A stretch of 64,000 nucleotides of DNA from Clostridium sp. 'White wine YQ' (GCF_028728205.1 NZ_JAQYUU010000001.1:485318-549317), one strand, 5' to 3'. Shown: positions 26,531 through 36,134, counted from the first letter of the stretch. The notes: generated by a model not told the origin, from the sequence alone. Translations and numbers: made by a program.

Positions 26531-27383
26531 ATAGGTATTTTCTCTTTTTAAAAAAGTATACCTCAAATAGTATAATAACCATTAAGACAAGCATAGATAA
26601 AATAAATCCGAAAGGACGATTTATTAAGGGCATATTTTCAAAATTCATCCCAAATATTCCTGTAACTATTGTTGCAGGTAAAGATATAACTGTGATTATG
26701 GTTAATAACTGCATAGTTTTATTCATCTTATTAGAAGAAACTGAGTTATATATATCTATACATGAGAAAATAGATGTTTCTACATTTTCCACTAATATAA
26801 AGGTATTATCTAATATAAAGGATATTTTATCAAATAAAGCTAAATCATTAAATTCTTCTTCAAGATAACTAAGCATAGATCTATAGAAAGTTGTATTTCT
26901 TTTCATAATAGAAATTTCTTTTTTTATTGAAAGAAGTTCTTTAAGATTAATGGCATCTTTATAAACAGCATTCTCAAAAAGATCATCTAATAGACCTTCA
27001 ATCTTTATTAACTTTTCTGTATATGTAATGGAGAAATATTGAAACAATTGAAGTAAAATAATCCTCCAGCTTATATTCTGATATAAAGACCATTTTTCTT
27101 TTAAATATTCTATGAAGTCAACGTCATTATAATTAACTATTAGTATATCATCTTCAATTACTGCATGAATATGTATATTTTTATTGTCATGATAAAAAGG
27201 AATTCTCATAAAAAGATTATCTTTATTCTTTACAACTATGTCGTTGTGGATGTTACTAACAAATTCACTATTAATACCAAAGTCGTCATTCTTGTCCATT
27301 AAGTAGCATATGAGATTAGGAATATCTTTATCCCATTCCATATTTTCTTCTATTGTAAAATCAGAGTAAATTAATGTACCCAT
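26529..27383 (-). CDS. CorA-family divalent cation transporter
   Basis: ATG 27383 is chosen because TGGAGGTTT stands just before it; an ATG 12 bases upstream overlaps that site. The 284-residue protein has a cytosolic alpha/beta front, a long stalk helix, and two C-terminal membrane helices joined by the GMNFENMP loop, which holds the Gly-Met-Asn ion-selectivity motif. It probably forms a pentameric Mg2+ (or Co2+/Ni2+) channel in the membrane. The acidic loop end of some CorA proteins is not visible. Single-gene unit. Confidence 0.9.
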   Translation of the reverse strand: MGTLIYSDFTIEENMEWDKDIPNLICYLMDKNDDFGINSEFVSNIHNDIVVKNKDNLFMRIPFYHDNKNIHIHAVIEDDILIVNYNDVDFIEYLKEKWSLYQNISWRIILLQLFQYFSITYTEKLIKIEGLLDDLFENAVYKDAINLKELLSIKKEISIMKRNTTFYRSMLSYLEEEFNDLALFDKISFILDNTFILVENVETSIFSCIDIYNSVSSNKMNKTMQLLTIITVISLPATIVTGIFGMNFENMPLINRPFGFILSMLVLMVIILFEVYFFKKRKYL

Positions 27384-27553
27384 ATAAACCTCCATATATG
27401 ATTTTTGAATTATATGTTAAGTATAGTTTAACATAAAGCCTAGTAATATTTATAAGAATTTATTGTAAAAGTTTATTGTAAAAATTCACCTTTACTTTTA
27501 TTTTTATAGAACTATAATAATTATAAATAAATATAAGTATAGGAGGTTAGAAT

Positions 27554-28570
27554 ATGGCTAAGATATTCGATACATTAAAAATTAAAGATTTAGAATTTAA
27601 AAATAGGGTTATAATGGCACCGATGTGCATGTATTCTAGTGACATAACTGGAGAAGTAAAGGATTTTCACATACATCACTATGTAACAAGAGCAATAGGG
27701 GGTGTAGGTGGAATCATTATTGAAGCCACAGCAGTAGAGGAGAGAGGGGTAATATCTCAAAGAGATTTAGGTATATGGAAGGATGAACATGTAGAGGGTT
27801 TAAAGAAACTAGTTGATTCTGTTAAAAAATATGGAACTCCAATTGGTATTCAAATAGCTCATGCAGGTAGAAAATCAGAATTTACAGGAGAGATCGTTGC
27901 TCCATCAGCAATTCCTTTTGACGATAAAAGTAAAACCCCTAAGGAATTATCGATTAATGAAATTAAAGAAGTAGTAGAAGCTTTTAAAAATGGAGCTAGA
28001 AGAGCCGTAGAAGCTGGCTTTGACTTTATTGAAATACATGGTGCTCACGGATATTTAATTAATGAGTTCCTATCACCTTTATCAAATAAAAGAGAAGATG
28101 AATATGGTGGAACCTTAGAGAAAAGAGCAAGGTTTTTAGATGAAGTACTTAAAGCAATAAAGGAAGTAATTCCAGAGAATATGCCAGTAGTACTAAGAGT
28201 TTCGGCTTCAGATTTTACTGAAGGTGGAAATACACCTGAGGACATATCGAAAATAATAAATCTAGTTAAAAATTATGGAATAGATTTAATTAATGTAAGT
28301 GCAGGTGCAGTTGTTCCAGCCGCAATAAATCTTTATCCTGGATATCAAGTGAAATTTGCAGAAGTAGTTAAGAAGGAAACTGGATTACCAGTTATTGCAG
28401 GAGGATTAATTCTAGATAGAAATATGGTAGAAGAAATTCTAGGCAATGAAAGAAGTGAGTTTGTATTTTTAGCAAGACCATTACTTAGAGAGCCTTACCT
28501 AGTGTTAAGATGGGCAAAAGAAGTAGGAAGGGAAGATTTAATTCCTTATCAATATAGAAGAGGATTTTAA
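27554..28570 (+). CDS. namA: NADPH-dependent flavin oxidoreductase, YqjM/NamA type
   Basis: A 338-residue old-yellow-enzyme barrel binding FMN. Family residues are present: Cys25 and Tyr27 in MAPMCMYSS, QIAHAGRKSE, the His pair in IEIHGAHGYL, LSPLSNKREDEYGG and VFLARPLLREPYL. Cys and short length place it with YqjM/NamA rather than the long 2,4-dienoyl reductases. It reduces activated C=C bonds of enones, probably in detoxification. AGGAGGTT precedes the ATG; the gene has its own terminator. Confidence 0.9.
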   Translation: MAKIFDTLKIKDLEFKNRVIMAPMCMYSSDITGEVKDFHIHHYVTRAIGGVGGIIIEATAVEERGVISQRDLGIWKDEHVEGLKKLVDSVKKYGTPIGIQIAHAGRKSEFTGEIVAPSAIPFDDKSKTPKELSINEIKEVVEAFKNGARRAVEAGFDFIEIHGAHGYLINEFLSPLSNKREDEYGGTLEKRARFLDEVLKAIKEVIPENMPVVLRVSASDFTEGGNTPEDISKIINLVKNYGIDLINVSAGAVVPAAINLYPGYQVKFAEVVKKETGLPVIAGGLILDRNMVEEILGNERSEFVFLARPLLREPYLVLRWAKEVGREDLIPYQYRRGF

Positions 28571-28584
28571 TTAATAATTAGTAT

Positions 28585-28620
28585 AAAAGGCTGTAGCGGA
28601 TTTTTGCTACAGCCTTTAGA
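28585..28620. terminator. Intrinsic terminator
   Basis: AAAAGGCTGTAGC pairs with GCTACAGCCTTT across a short loop; it can serve both facing genes. Confidence 0.8.
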
Positions 28621-28624
28621 AATA

Positions 28625-29176
28625 TTACTGCCCATAAAAAAAAGGAGAGATATCATTGTTGTTTGCATCTTTAAATGTTATTTTCCCATAAGTAATATCA
28701 GTATACGTATTAAGAAAATATTCTTTTTTAGATATATCTTCAGTTATTAAGGTACCATCAGTTGATTTTTCAACGCTAAAGGTAGAGGCTTTAAAATTTT
28801 TATTATAACCATATACAACATAAAAAGAATCTCCATTAGCATTATTTAAAAAATGATTAATCATATTACATAAGGACTTACTTTTCCCTTGTGCAGATCC
28901 GTAAGTAGGTATATAAACTAAGCCGTTAAACTTTTCTTGAAAGCATTGTACATAAAGTTCATCTTTCTTATTTACAGGTGTACTAAATATAATTCTATAA
29001 TTATTGTCTTTATATGAAAATTCACTATCACTCTTAATGCTCATTTCTTGTTTATATATTTTGTTAATGTACGTAGTAACATTTGAACGTAATATGAAAT
29101 GACTTCTACTTAGTAAGAGTACTACAACAAATGAAAACACTAACAAATATATCAAAATATACTTAAATTTCCTCAT
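28625..29176 (-). CDS. Membrane-anchored protein of unknown function
   Basis: A 183-residue protein with a basic start and one membrane segment (about 6-24), the rest outside. Visible: a helix (YINKIYKQEMSIK), NNYRIIFSTPVNKKDELYV and SFYVVYGYNKNFKAS. No family recognised; two Cys outside (CFQ, LCN) could pair. Start supported by AAGGGGG before the ATG on the minus strand. Confidence 0.5.
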   Translation of the reverse strand: MRKFKYILIYLLVFSFVVVLLLSRSHFILRSNVTTYINKIYKQEMSIKSDSEFSYKDNNYRIIFSTPVNKKDELYVQCFQEKFNGLVYIPTYGSAQGKSKSLCNMINHFLNNANGDSFYVVYGYNKNFKASTFSVEKSTDGTLITEDISKKEYFLNTYTDITYGKITFKDANNNDISPFFYGQ

Positions 29177-29316
29177 AGTAAGCCCCCTTATAGATTATTA
29201 TAAATATCTTAACATATTTTCCCATATGTTTATATAATTGAGCAAAAAAAGACAGGATTTATAAAAATAATTAAAATATAATAGAGTAAAAGAGTAACTT
29301 AGGTAGGTGATTTAAC

Positions 29317-29700
29317 ATGGATCATGATTTATGTATTAAGGAGTCTATTGAATATATTGAGAATAATCTAAAGGGAAAAATAGAACTAAAGGAACTAGCT
29401 GATAAGGCTTTCCTATCAAAGTACCATTACCATAGAATTTTTCATGCCATTGTTGGTGAACCAGTAGCTGAATATGTAAGAAAAAGAAGGCTTGAAGAAG
29501 CCGCTAATGAGCTTATTAGTACAGATAATAAAATCGTTGATATTGCATTAAAATATCAGTTTGGTTCGCAAGAAACATTTACTAAAGCATTTAAAAAGGT
29601 ATATGGGGTACCTCCAAGAGAGTTTAGAGAAAATAGAAGTCAGATTACTTTAATTAGTTCAAGAAATAAGTCTATAAGCAAGCTTTCTATGGTAGCTTGA
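29317..29700 (+). CDS. AraC-family HTH protein (DNA-binding domain only)
   Basis: At 127 residues it is only the AraC double helix-turn-helix: IELKELADKAFLSKYHYHRIF, VAEYVRKRRLEEAANEL, IALKYQFGSQETFTKAFKKVYG. There is no ligand-binding domain, so it cannot sense a sugar itself as AraC does; such short members act like SoxS/MarA. It ends 24 bases before clpP on the same strand and may control it. Confidence 0.88.
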   Translation: MDHDLCIKESIEYIENNLKGKIELKELADKAFLSKYHYHRIFHAIVGEPVAEYVRKRRLEEAANELISTDNKIVDIALKYQFGSQETFTKAFKKVYGVPPREFRENRSQITLISSRNKSISKLSMVA

Positions 29701-29724
29701 TAGATATTTTAAGGAGGGATTTAT

Positions 29725-30312
29725 GTGAGTTATGTACCAGTTGTAATCGAACAAACAAATAGAGGAGAGCGAACTTATGATATATATTCAAGGTTATTAA
29801 AAGACAGGATAATTATGTTAAATGACCAAGTAACAGATGCCTCAGCTAATATAATAGTAGCCCAGTTATTGTTTCTAGAGTCAGATGATCCAGATAAGGA
29901 TATACATTTTTATATTAATAGTCCAGGAGGATCAATTACTGCAGGGATGGCTATTTATGACACTATGCAATATATTAAGCCAGATGTATCCACAATATGT
30001 TTAGGAATGGCAGCTAGCATGGGATCTTTTTTACTTACTGCAGGGGCAAAAGGAAAAAGATTTGCACTGCCTAATAGTGAGATTCTTATACATCAGCCAT
30101 CAGTTCAAGGAGGTTTTCAGGGACAGGCGACAGATATAAAGATTCATGCCGATTGGCTACTAAATACTAAGAGGAAAATCAATAGAATATATAGTGAAAA
30201 TACAAGTAATCCTATTGAGAAGATAGAAAAAGATATGGAAAGAGATCATTTTATGTCTCCAGAGGAAGCACTAGAGTATGGGATAATAGATAAGATTTTA
30301 ATAAAGAAATAG
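29725..30312 (+). CDS. clpP: ATP-dependent Clp protease proteolytic subunit
   Basis: GTG 29725 follows AAGGAGGG. The 195-residue ClpP has Ser98 (GMAASMGS), His123 (LIHQPS) and Asp174 (MERDHFM) as catalytic triad and the LPNSE/FINSPGG-type handle region. It should form the tetradecameric chamber fed by ClpX or ClpC unfoldases. No clpX or tig lies beside it, so it is probably a second, conditionally expressed ClpP; the AraC-type gene in front supports its own control. Closed by a hairpin. Confidence 0.93.
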   Translation: MSYVPVVIEQTNRGERTYDIYSRLLKDRIIMLNDQVTDASANIIVAQLLFLESDDPDKDIHFYINSPGGSITAGMAIYDTMQYIKPDVSTICLGMAASMGSFLLTAGAKGKRFALPNSEILIHQPSVQGGFQGQATDIKIHADWLLNTKRKINRIYSENTSNPIEKIEKDMERDHFMSPEEALEYGIIDKILIKK

Positions 30313-30324
30313 AATATAATATTT

Positions 30325-30360
30325 AAGAGTAGAGATCTAAAAGATTTTTACTCTTTTTGT
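30325..30360 (+). terminator. Intrinsic terminator
   Basis: AAGAGTAGAGATCT pairs with AGATTTTTACTCTT around AAAA, followed by TTTTGTTTT. Confidence 0.8.
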
Positions 30361-30383
30361 TTTGGAATTATTTGAAAAAATAA

Positions 30384-30449
30384 TTGACAATGCAACTACT
30401 ATATAATACCATATAGTTAATAACTATTATGCATTGCATAATACCTTGC
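30384..30449 (+). promoter_or_regulatory. Promoter and probable operator of the second PadR operon
   Basis: TTGACA (30384) with TACCAT 17 bases on as weak -10. Overlapping it ACTATAT (30398-30404) pairs with ATATAGT (30411-30417). Downstream ATTATGCATTGCATAAT (30426-30442) is a perfect 17-base palindrome, running into AATACCTTGC (30440-30449), the inverse of GCAAGGTATT found before the first padR operon. Confidence 0.6.
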
Positions 30450-30480
30450 AAAACATTAAAGTGGTGAGAGGAGAAATTTT

Positions 30481-31164
30481 ATGAAAACTAATGACCTAAT
30501 TAAAGAAATGAATGAATATGGTCCAAAACTTAATGAAGAAAATCAAGCTTTGTTCGATGAAATAATGTTAAAAATCCGCTTCTCTAAATTACAGGAACAG
30601 GATGCAGAAGAGTTTAATCATCATTGCCTTTCACTTTTTATTCAAGCAGAAAAAGAGGGAAAAGATATAAAAACAGTACTTGGAACGGATAATATTGATG
30701 AATTTTGTAATGAATATATAAGAGAAGTAAGAGGTAATTATAGTTTATTGAAAAAGATAGTTTTAGCATCAACAATCATACCTTTAGTTATGGCTATTTT
30801 TACAGGGGTTTGGGAAATGCTATTTGGTTACTTAATTCCACTATGGGTAAAAGATAGAACCATTTCTTTTGATGTGCCAATAACATTATCAATGATTATT
30901 GATACAATTATTGCTTTTTTAATCATTAAATTAGCTATTAAAACACTACCAAAAGCATCATGGATTCTTAATCATGGATCAAAGAAGGAAGATAGAAAAT
31001 GGACATTTATAATGTTCATTGTAGCTTTCTGTACCATAGGAATATTCGTAGTGACCAAGTTATTATTTAATCAGATGCTATTTAATTTGAATTTCATTAT
31101 ATATATTATTGGAATAGGTATTTTTTACTTGCTTCTTAAAATACTTGAAAAAAGGCTAGATTAA
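30481..31164 (+). CDS. Membrane protein paired with PadR regulator
   Basis: A 227-residue protein with a helical cytosolic front (about 1-90, EEFNHHCLSLFIQAEKEG) and four membrane segments (about 95-215). The layout matches the protein at 11045, but here it stands before, not after, its padR gene. It starts after AGAGGAGA. It probably reports on the membrane or is the target of PadR control; the role is inference. Confidence 0.65.
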   Translation: MKTNDLIKEMNEYGPKLNEENQALFDEIMLKIRFSKLQEQDAEEFNHHCLSLFIQAEKEGKDIKTVLGTDNIDEFCNEYIREVRGNYSLLKKIVLASTIIPLVMAIFTGVWEMLFGYLIPLWVKDRTISFDVPITLSMIIDTIIAFLIIKLAIKTLPKASWILNHGSKKEDRKWTFIMFIVAFCTIGIFVVTKLLFNQMLFNLNFIIYIIGIGIFYLLLKILEKRLD

Positions 31165-31175
31165 GGTGACGAATA

Positions 31176-31508
31176 ATGAATAATAAATCACAATTATTAA
31201 AAGGAAGTTTAGAAGGCTGCGTTTTAAAAATCATTGATCTAAAAGAAGAGATATATGGTTATGAAATAGCTAGATTACTTAAAGAAAATGGATTCTCAGA
31301 TATTTCAGAAGGAACTTTATATCCGTTATATACAAGACTTCAGAAAAATGGATTAATAACAAGTACCATGAAAGCATCTGCCTTTGGGCCAGCTAGAAAA
31401 TACTACAAACTTACGGATAAGGGTGTTCAGGAGTTGAATGATTTCTTAGAAGCCTGGGGGTATTTAACACAAAATATTAATGCAATTATTAATGGAGATA
31501 TAGAATAG
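31176..31508 (+). CDS. PadR-family transcriptional regulator
   Basis: A 110-residue PadR winged helix: LLKGSLEGCVLKIIDLKEEI, YGYEIARLLKENGF, SEGTLYPLYTRLQKNG and ARKYYKLTDKGVQELNDFL. It follows the membrane protein gene by 11 bases. It is closely similar in layout to the regulator at 11690. Likely represses this operon through the palindromes at 30384-30449. Confidence 0.88.
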   Translation: MNNKSQLLKGSLEGCVLKIIDLKEEIYGYEIARLLKENGFSDISEGTLYPLYTRLQKNGLITSTMKASAFGPARKYYKLTDKGVQELNDFLEAWGYLTQNINAIINGDIE

Positions 31509-31673
31509 AGATAGACTTAATGTTTGATGTTAAATGAACCTTTTTATGGATATAAATTATTAATTATATCATTAATAATAATAAAAAACCGTGATAATTG
31601 TAACATTAGTTACTGAATTGATTCATCTTCATACATTATAATTTACTTATAAATTATGGGTGGAGGAATCAAA

Positions 31674-32393
31674 ATGAAAAGAAAAATTGTTAGTATAGAT
31701 AAAGATAAATGTAATGGATGTGGGATATGCATTACTGCTTGTCATGAAGGGGCATTGGAGCTTATAGATGGCAAAGCCACATTGGTAAGCGATATTTATT
31801 GTGATGGCTTTGGAGATTGCCTTCCAGGATGTCCAATGGATGCAATAAATATAATTGAACGAGATGCAGAGGAATATGATGATGATGCAGTACAGGAAAG
31901 AATTAGAAAGAAAAATTTAACTAAAAGCACAGATATCTTTGATTTTACTCCTTTTGGATGTCCATCAACAAAAGTGGAGATGAATAAAAAGGGTAATTCA
32001 AAAAAAGTTGAAGTACAAGATAATGAAGAAATAGAAACTGCACTAGCACAGTGGCCATGCCAAATAAAATTAGTATCACCTAATGCACCATTTTTTAGAG
32101 ATGCAGAGCTTTTAATAGCTGCAGATTGTACTGCTTTTGCTTATAGAGATATGCATAATATAATGGAAGGTAAAATTACACTTATTGGATGCCCTAAACT
32201 AGACTCAGTTGACTACTCAGAAAAACTTTCAGCTATTTTAGAAAACAATAGAATCAAAAGTATAAAAGTTGTTAGAATGGAAGTTCCTTGTTGTGGAGGT
32301 TTAGTAGAAGCAGTTAAGAGAGCGATGCTAAAGAGTGAAAAAGTAGTTCCTTGGGAGACAATAACTATAGGAACAGATGGAAGAATTATATAA
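31674..32393 (+). CDS. Iron-sulfur protein with ferredoxin front and Cys-rich C-terminal domain
   Basis: ATG 31674 follows GGTGGAGGA; an ATG 18 bases upstream lies over that site. The 239-residue product begins with two 4Fe-4S motifs: CNGCGICITACHEGA and CDGFGDCLPGCPMDAI. The second departs from the usual spacing. A variable acidic linker (about 70-115) follows and then a domain with AADCTAFAYRD, LIGCPKLDSVDYSEKL and VRMEVPCCGG. The whole is a recurrent protein of anaerobes of unknown electron partner. It is a soluble electron carrier or reductase; the C-terminal cysteines may hold another cluster. Confidence 0.85.
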   Translation: MKRKIVSIDKDKCNGCGICITACHEGALELIDGKATLVSDIYCDGFGDCLPGCPMDAINIIERDAEEYDDDAVQERIRKKNLTKSTDIFDFTPFGCPSTKVEMNKKGNSKKVEVQDNEEIETALAQWPCQIKLVSPNAPFFRDAELLIAADCTAFAYRDMHNIMEGKITLIGCPKLDSVDYSEKLSAILENNRIKSIKVVRMEVPCCGGLVEAVKRAMLKSEKVVPWETITIGTDGRII

Positions 32394-32404
32394 GATGTTA
32401 AGGG

Positions 32405-32441
32405 AAAATAAGCTTGTCATTAAGATAAGCTTATTTTTATT
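32405..32441 (+). terminator. Intrinsic terminator
   Basis: AAATAAGCTT pairs with AAGCTTATTT, followed by TTATTT. Confidence 0.75.
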
Positions 32442-32612
32442 TGCTTTAAATTGATCCTAGCATAAATTACTAGTATATTGCATTTAATACAAAAATGTAA
32501 AATTAAATATATTATTCACACACTAATTAATAATTTTGGTATAATGATAGATATTTGTAAGATTTTAAAGTTTAGCGGAAGATGAGATATATTAAATAAA
32601 TTCGGAGGAAAA

Positions 32613-35600
32613 ATGAGATATATAGCAAGAAGATGTATATTGTTTCTAGTGGTCTGTAGCTTGGGTTTAAATTTATCAGTCACAACCTTTGCTTATAATA
32701 ATCCAAAGATTAATTTTAGTAAAATAACAATAGATGATGGATTATCACAAGCATCTGTCCAAACAATACTTCAAGATAAAAGTGGATACATGTGGTTTGG
32801 TACATCAGATGGATTAAATAGGACGGATGGACAAGAATTCAAAATATTAAAATATAGTGATAAACAAAGTGATAGTATAAGTTCTAGTTATATTTCAGAT
32901 ATGATCGAAGATGAGGATAATAATTTTTGGGTAGGAACAAGTAATGGTCTAAATAAGTTAAATAAAGATGGAAAACTAATTAAAAAGTACGGTATGAATA
33001 AAAATAGTAACGAGGGACTCTCGCACTATAATATTTGGGCAGTAACAGAGGATAAAAACGGAGATATCTGGATTGGTACTGAAAATGGATTAGATATCTT
33101 TGACAAAAAGAATGAAACATTTAAGAAATACTACTATAGTAAAGATGTTGAAACAGGATTAAGTAATAGCTTTGTAACAGCATTAACTTTTGATGAGAAT
33201 GGAAATGCGTGGATTGGAACCAAAGATGGTCTTAATTTTTATGATGTTAAAACGAAAAAATTCAAGAGATTCACCGATGAAAATGATAATACTCAATTAA
33301 AAAATGATTATATTAAACGTCTTTTATGCTATGACAATAAAATATGGATTGCAACTAATGGCGGTGGATTGAGTGTGTATGACATTAATAATAATGTATT
33401 TAAAACATATTTAAATAATGAGAGTGACAAGATGTCTCTGCCATCCGATTCGGTTGAATGTCTATATAAAGATAAGGACAATAATATTTGGGTAGGTACA
33501 GACAAGGGACTAGCATTATATAAAAAAGATTCTGATAATTTTGCAGTATATAATAATAAATTTTATGATAGTCAAAGCTTGGTAAATGATGTTGTTCTCT
33601 CAATATATCAAGATGAATCCGGCATAATGTGGATAGGTACATATAATGGGGTAAGTTATTTTAACCCTATAAATAGCTTTAACCATTTCAAAAAGAATCC
33701 AATTGATGATAATAGTCTTAATGATAATGAAATTGAAGGTTTTTATGAAGATAATGAAGGTATTCTGTGGGTTGGAACCAGTGAAGGCGGACTAAACTCA
33801 ATGGATCGAAAAACTGGAAAAGTAAATCATTATTTGTATTCTCCTACCGATGAGAATAGCTTAAGCAGCGATAGTGTATGGGGGATAACAGGATACGGAG
33901 ATAAATATGTTTATGTAGCAACTTCAAATGGGCTAAATAGATTTGATAAAGAGACTGGAAAGTTTAAAAGATATGACCTGAGTAAATTAACAAATGGATT
34001 AGTGAGCAATGAGAGCAGATTTTTATACATAGATAGTGAAGGATTATTATGGATTGGCACTAGAAACGGGTTAGCAGCTTTTAATCCCAAAACGGAAGCC
34101 TTTACATATACAGATTTATTAACCATCAGCAATATAACTGATAAATTGATTACTTCCATTTATGAAGATATAAACGGTAATATGTGGTTTGGTTGCGGAC
34201 TTGATGGAGGATTAATTAAATATAATAGAAGGACGGACAAGCTTAGGATATATAAAAATGAAGCAAATAATCCTAAGTCCTTAAGTATAAATAGTATAAA
34301 ATCAATAAATGGAGATAGTAAGGGAACCATTTGGATTGCCACAAATCATGGCTTGAATTCATTTAATGTAAGCAAGGAGGAATTCACTAGATATACTGAA
34401 GATGAAGGTTTAGCTAATGATTATTGCTATGGGGTATTAATTGATAAAGAGGATAATCCATGGGTAAGTACAAATGGTGGAATATCAAAAATTGATAGAA
34501 GTAATAATAGAGTAATAAACTATGACGTTTCAGATGGACTTCAAAGCACTGAATTTAATGCATACTCATTTTATAAAAGTAAGTCTGGCGAGATGTTTTT
34601 CGGCGGAATTAATGGATTTAATAATTTTTATCCAGAAAATGTAGTTAAAAATTATTATTTAACAAATGTTAGAGTTAGCTCCTTTAAGATATATGATAAA
34701 GCTATTGATTTTACTCAGAATATAAATTTAAAATATAATGAAAATTATTTTACTATTAGCTACTTTCTTCCTGATTATAGAAACACCAAAAAAATAAAAT
34801 ATGAATATATGCTCGAAGGTGTAGATAAAGATTGGGTAGAATCCGATAACAGAAACTATGCAATGTACACAAATGTAGATCCTGGAAAATATGTTTTTAA
34901 AGTTAAGGCAAGGAATTCATCAGGGATATGGAGTGCACCAACACAGGTGGAGATAAATGTTAATAATCCGCCATGGAAAACACCAGGTGCATATTTTTTA
35001 TATGCCATGTTACTAGCTTTAGTGATTTATCTAATTTGGAATTATGTTTATATACTTGAAAACATGGTAAATCAAAGGACGGTACAATTAAACAAAGAAC
35101 TTGAAGAAAATAAAGTTCTATATAATAAACTTATAGAAAATGAAAGATATAAGAATAACTATTTTATAAATTTATCCCATGAATTAAGGACACCACTTAA
35201 CGTTATATTATCTTCTATTCAGCTTATAAGAACACTAAACCAGGAAAATAAGTTAAAGAAAGAAAAAATCGAACAATACGTAGAGGTTTTAGATAAGAAT
35301 TCTAATAGATTATTAAAAAATATTAATAACATTATAGATACATCTAGAATAGAATCAGGTAATTACAGACTTAACTTGGAGAAAGTAGATATTGTATATT
35401 TAGTAGAAGAAGTTGCACTTTCCATGAAAGATTTTATAGAAAGTAATGGGTTAGAACTTATAATAGATCCGGAAGTTGAAGAAAAGCTAATTCTATGTGA
35501 TGCTAATGAAATTGAAAAATGTATAATAAATTTAATAGGAAATGCAGTAAAATTTACTCCGGAAAATGGTTCTATTTATATTAGAATATTAGACTTAGGT

Positions 35601-35849
35601 GATAAGATTGAAATTTCAGTTAAGGATACAGGAGTTGGAATACAGAAAGAATATATCAATATAATATTTAATAGATTTGCACAGGCATATAACACCATTA
35701 CAGAAGAACATGGTGGAAGCGGCTTAGGATTGACACTAGTAAAACATTTAGTCACTTTACATGGAGGGGACATTAGAGTTAATAGTGAGGTAGGAAAGGG
35801 TAGTGAATTTATAATAACATTACCTACAAATATAGAAGAGGAAAATTAA
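32613..35849 (+). CDS. Sensor histidine kinase with two-component propeller and Y_Y_Y domain
   Basis: A 1078-residue membrane sensor. After a signal peptide (1-27) it has a long outside part built of repeated blades of the type GYMWFGTSDGLNR, NFWVGTSNGLNKL, DIWIGTENGLDIFDKK (about 30-700), then a Y_Y_Y domain (about 710-785, YEYMLEGVDKDW, YVFKVKARNSSGIW), one membrane helix (about 792-814), HisKA (His856 in LSHELRTPLN) and an HATPase (NLIGNAVKFTP, VKDTGVGIQ, GGSGLGLTL). Relatives in Bacteroidetes are usually fused to a receiver and AraC domain and sense glycans; this one ends after the ATPase and must use a separate response regulator. None is adjacent. GGAGG precedes the ATG. Confidence 0.92.
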   Translation: MRYIARRCILFLVVCSLGLNLSVTTFAYNNPKINFSKITIDDGLSQASVQTILQDKSGYMWFGTSDGLNRTDGQEFKILKYSDKQSDSISSSYISDMIEDEDNNFWVGTSNGLNKLNKDGKLIKKYGMNKNSNEGLSHYNIWAVTEDKNGDIWIGTENGLDIFDKKNETFKKYYYSKDVETGLSNSFVTALTFDENGNAWIGTKDGLNFYDVKTKKFKRFTDENDNTQLKNDYIKRLLCYDNKIWIATNGGGLSVYDINNNVFKTYLNNESDKMSLPSDSVECLYKDKDNNIWVGTDKGLALYKKDSDNFAVYNNKFYDSQSLVNDVVLSIYQDESGIMWIGTYNGVSYFNPINSFNHFKKNPIDDNSLNDNEIEGFYEDNEGILWVGTSEGGLNSMDRKTGKVNHYLYSPTDENSLSSDSVWGITGYGDKYVYVATSNGLNRFDKETGKFKRYDLSKLTNGLVSNESRFLYIDSEGLLWIGTRNGLAAFNPKTEAFTYTDLLTISNITDKLITSIYEDINGNMWFGCGLDGGLIKYNRRTDKLRIYKNEANNPKSLSINSIKSINGDSKGTIWIATNHGLNSFNVSKEEFTRYTEDEGLANDYCYGVLIDKEDNPWVSTNGGISKIDRSNNRVINYDVSDGLQSTEFNAYSFYKSKSGEMFFGGINGFNNFYPENVVKNYYLTNVRVSSFKIYDKAIDFTQNINLKYNENYFTISYFLPDYRNTKKIKYEYMLEGVDKDWVESDNRNYAMYTNVDPGKYVFKVKARNSSGIWSAPTQVEINVNNPPWKTPGAYFLYAMLLALVIYLIWNYVYILENMVNQRTVQLNKELEENKVLYNKLIENERYKNNYFINLSHELRTPLNVILSSIQLIRTLNQENKLKKEKIEQYVEVLDKNSNRLLKNINNIIDTSRIESGNYRLNLEKVDIVYLVEEVALSMKDFIESNGLELIIDPEVEEKLILCDANEIEKCIINLIGNAVKFTPENGSIYIRILDLGDKIEISVKDTGVGIQKEYINIIFNRFAQAYNTITEEHGGSGLGLTLVKHLVTLHGGDIRVNSEVGKGSEFIITLPTNIEEEN

Positions 35850-35910
35850 AAAAATGGCCTAATGAAAAATACATTCTTAAAGAATGATATTCATTAGGCC
35901 ATTTTTGTTT
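35850..35910 (+). terminator. Intrinsic terminator
   Basis: AAAAATGGCCTAATGA pairs with TCATTAGGCCATTTTT, a strong long stem ending in T residues. Confidence 0.88.
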
Positions 35911-35934
35911 TACCCTTTAGGAATTTATAATATT
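35909..35934 (+). repeat. Short post-terminator element
   Basis: TTTACCCTTTAGGAATTTAT followed by AATATT; matches 52979-53004 with one change and starts like 22993-23007. The rest of 35935-36134 has no gene and only an AT-rich leader before korA. Confidence 0.6.
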
Positions 35935-36134
35935 TTACACATTTTAATAATTCAAGCATATAAATGAAAACAAATGCCAATTAAAGATAAATTGCAATAT
36001 ACCCACCAGGGGCATGCTAATCATTGGAAATGGGTGATAATTATTATTGATTAATAATATATATCAACTATAATGAAGGTATAAAAGAGATTAATGATTT
36101 TAAATATATACAAAAATACAAGGAGGCATGAAAC

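Noticed and set aside
26509..26868. Plus-strand ORF of 119 codons
   Set aside because: It is the antisense of the corA-type gene and has no coding character.
30384..30417. TATAAT at 30402 as the -10 of the second PadR operon
   Set aside because: It lies only 12 bases after TTGACA, too close for a usable pair; TACCAT at 17 bases fits better.
36001..36040. Possible riboswitch stem (ACCCA/TGGGT) before korA
   Set aside because: Only five pairs and no known aptamer motif nearby.
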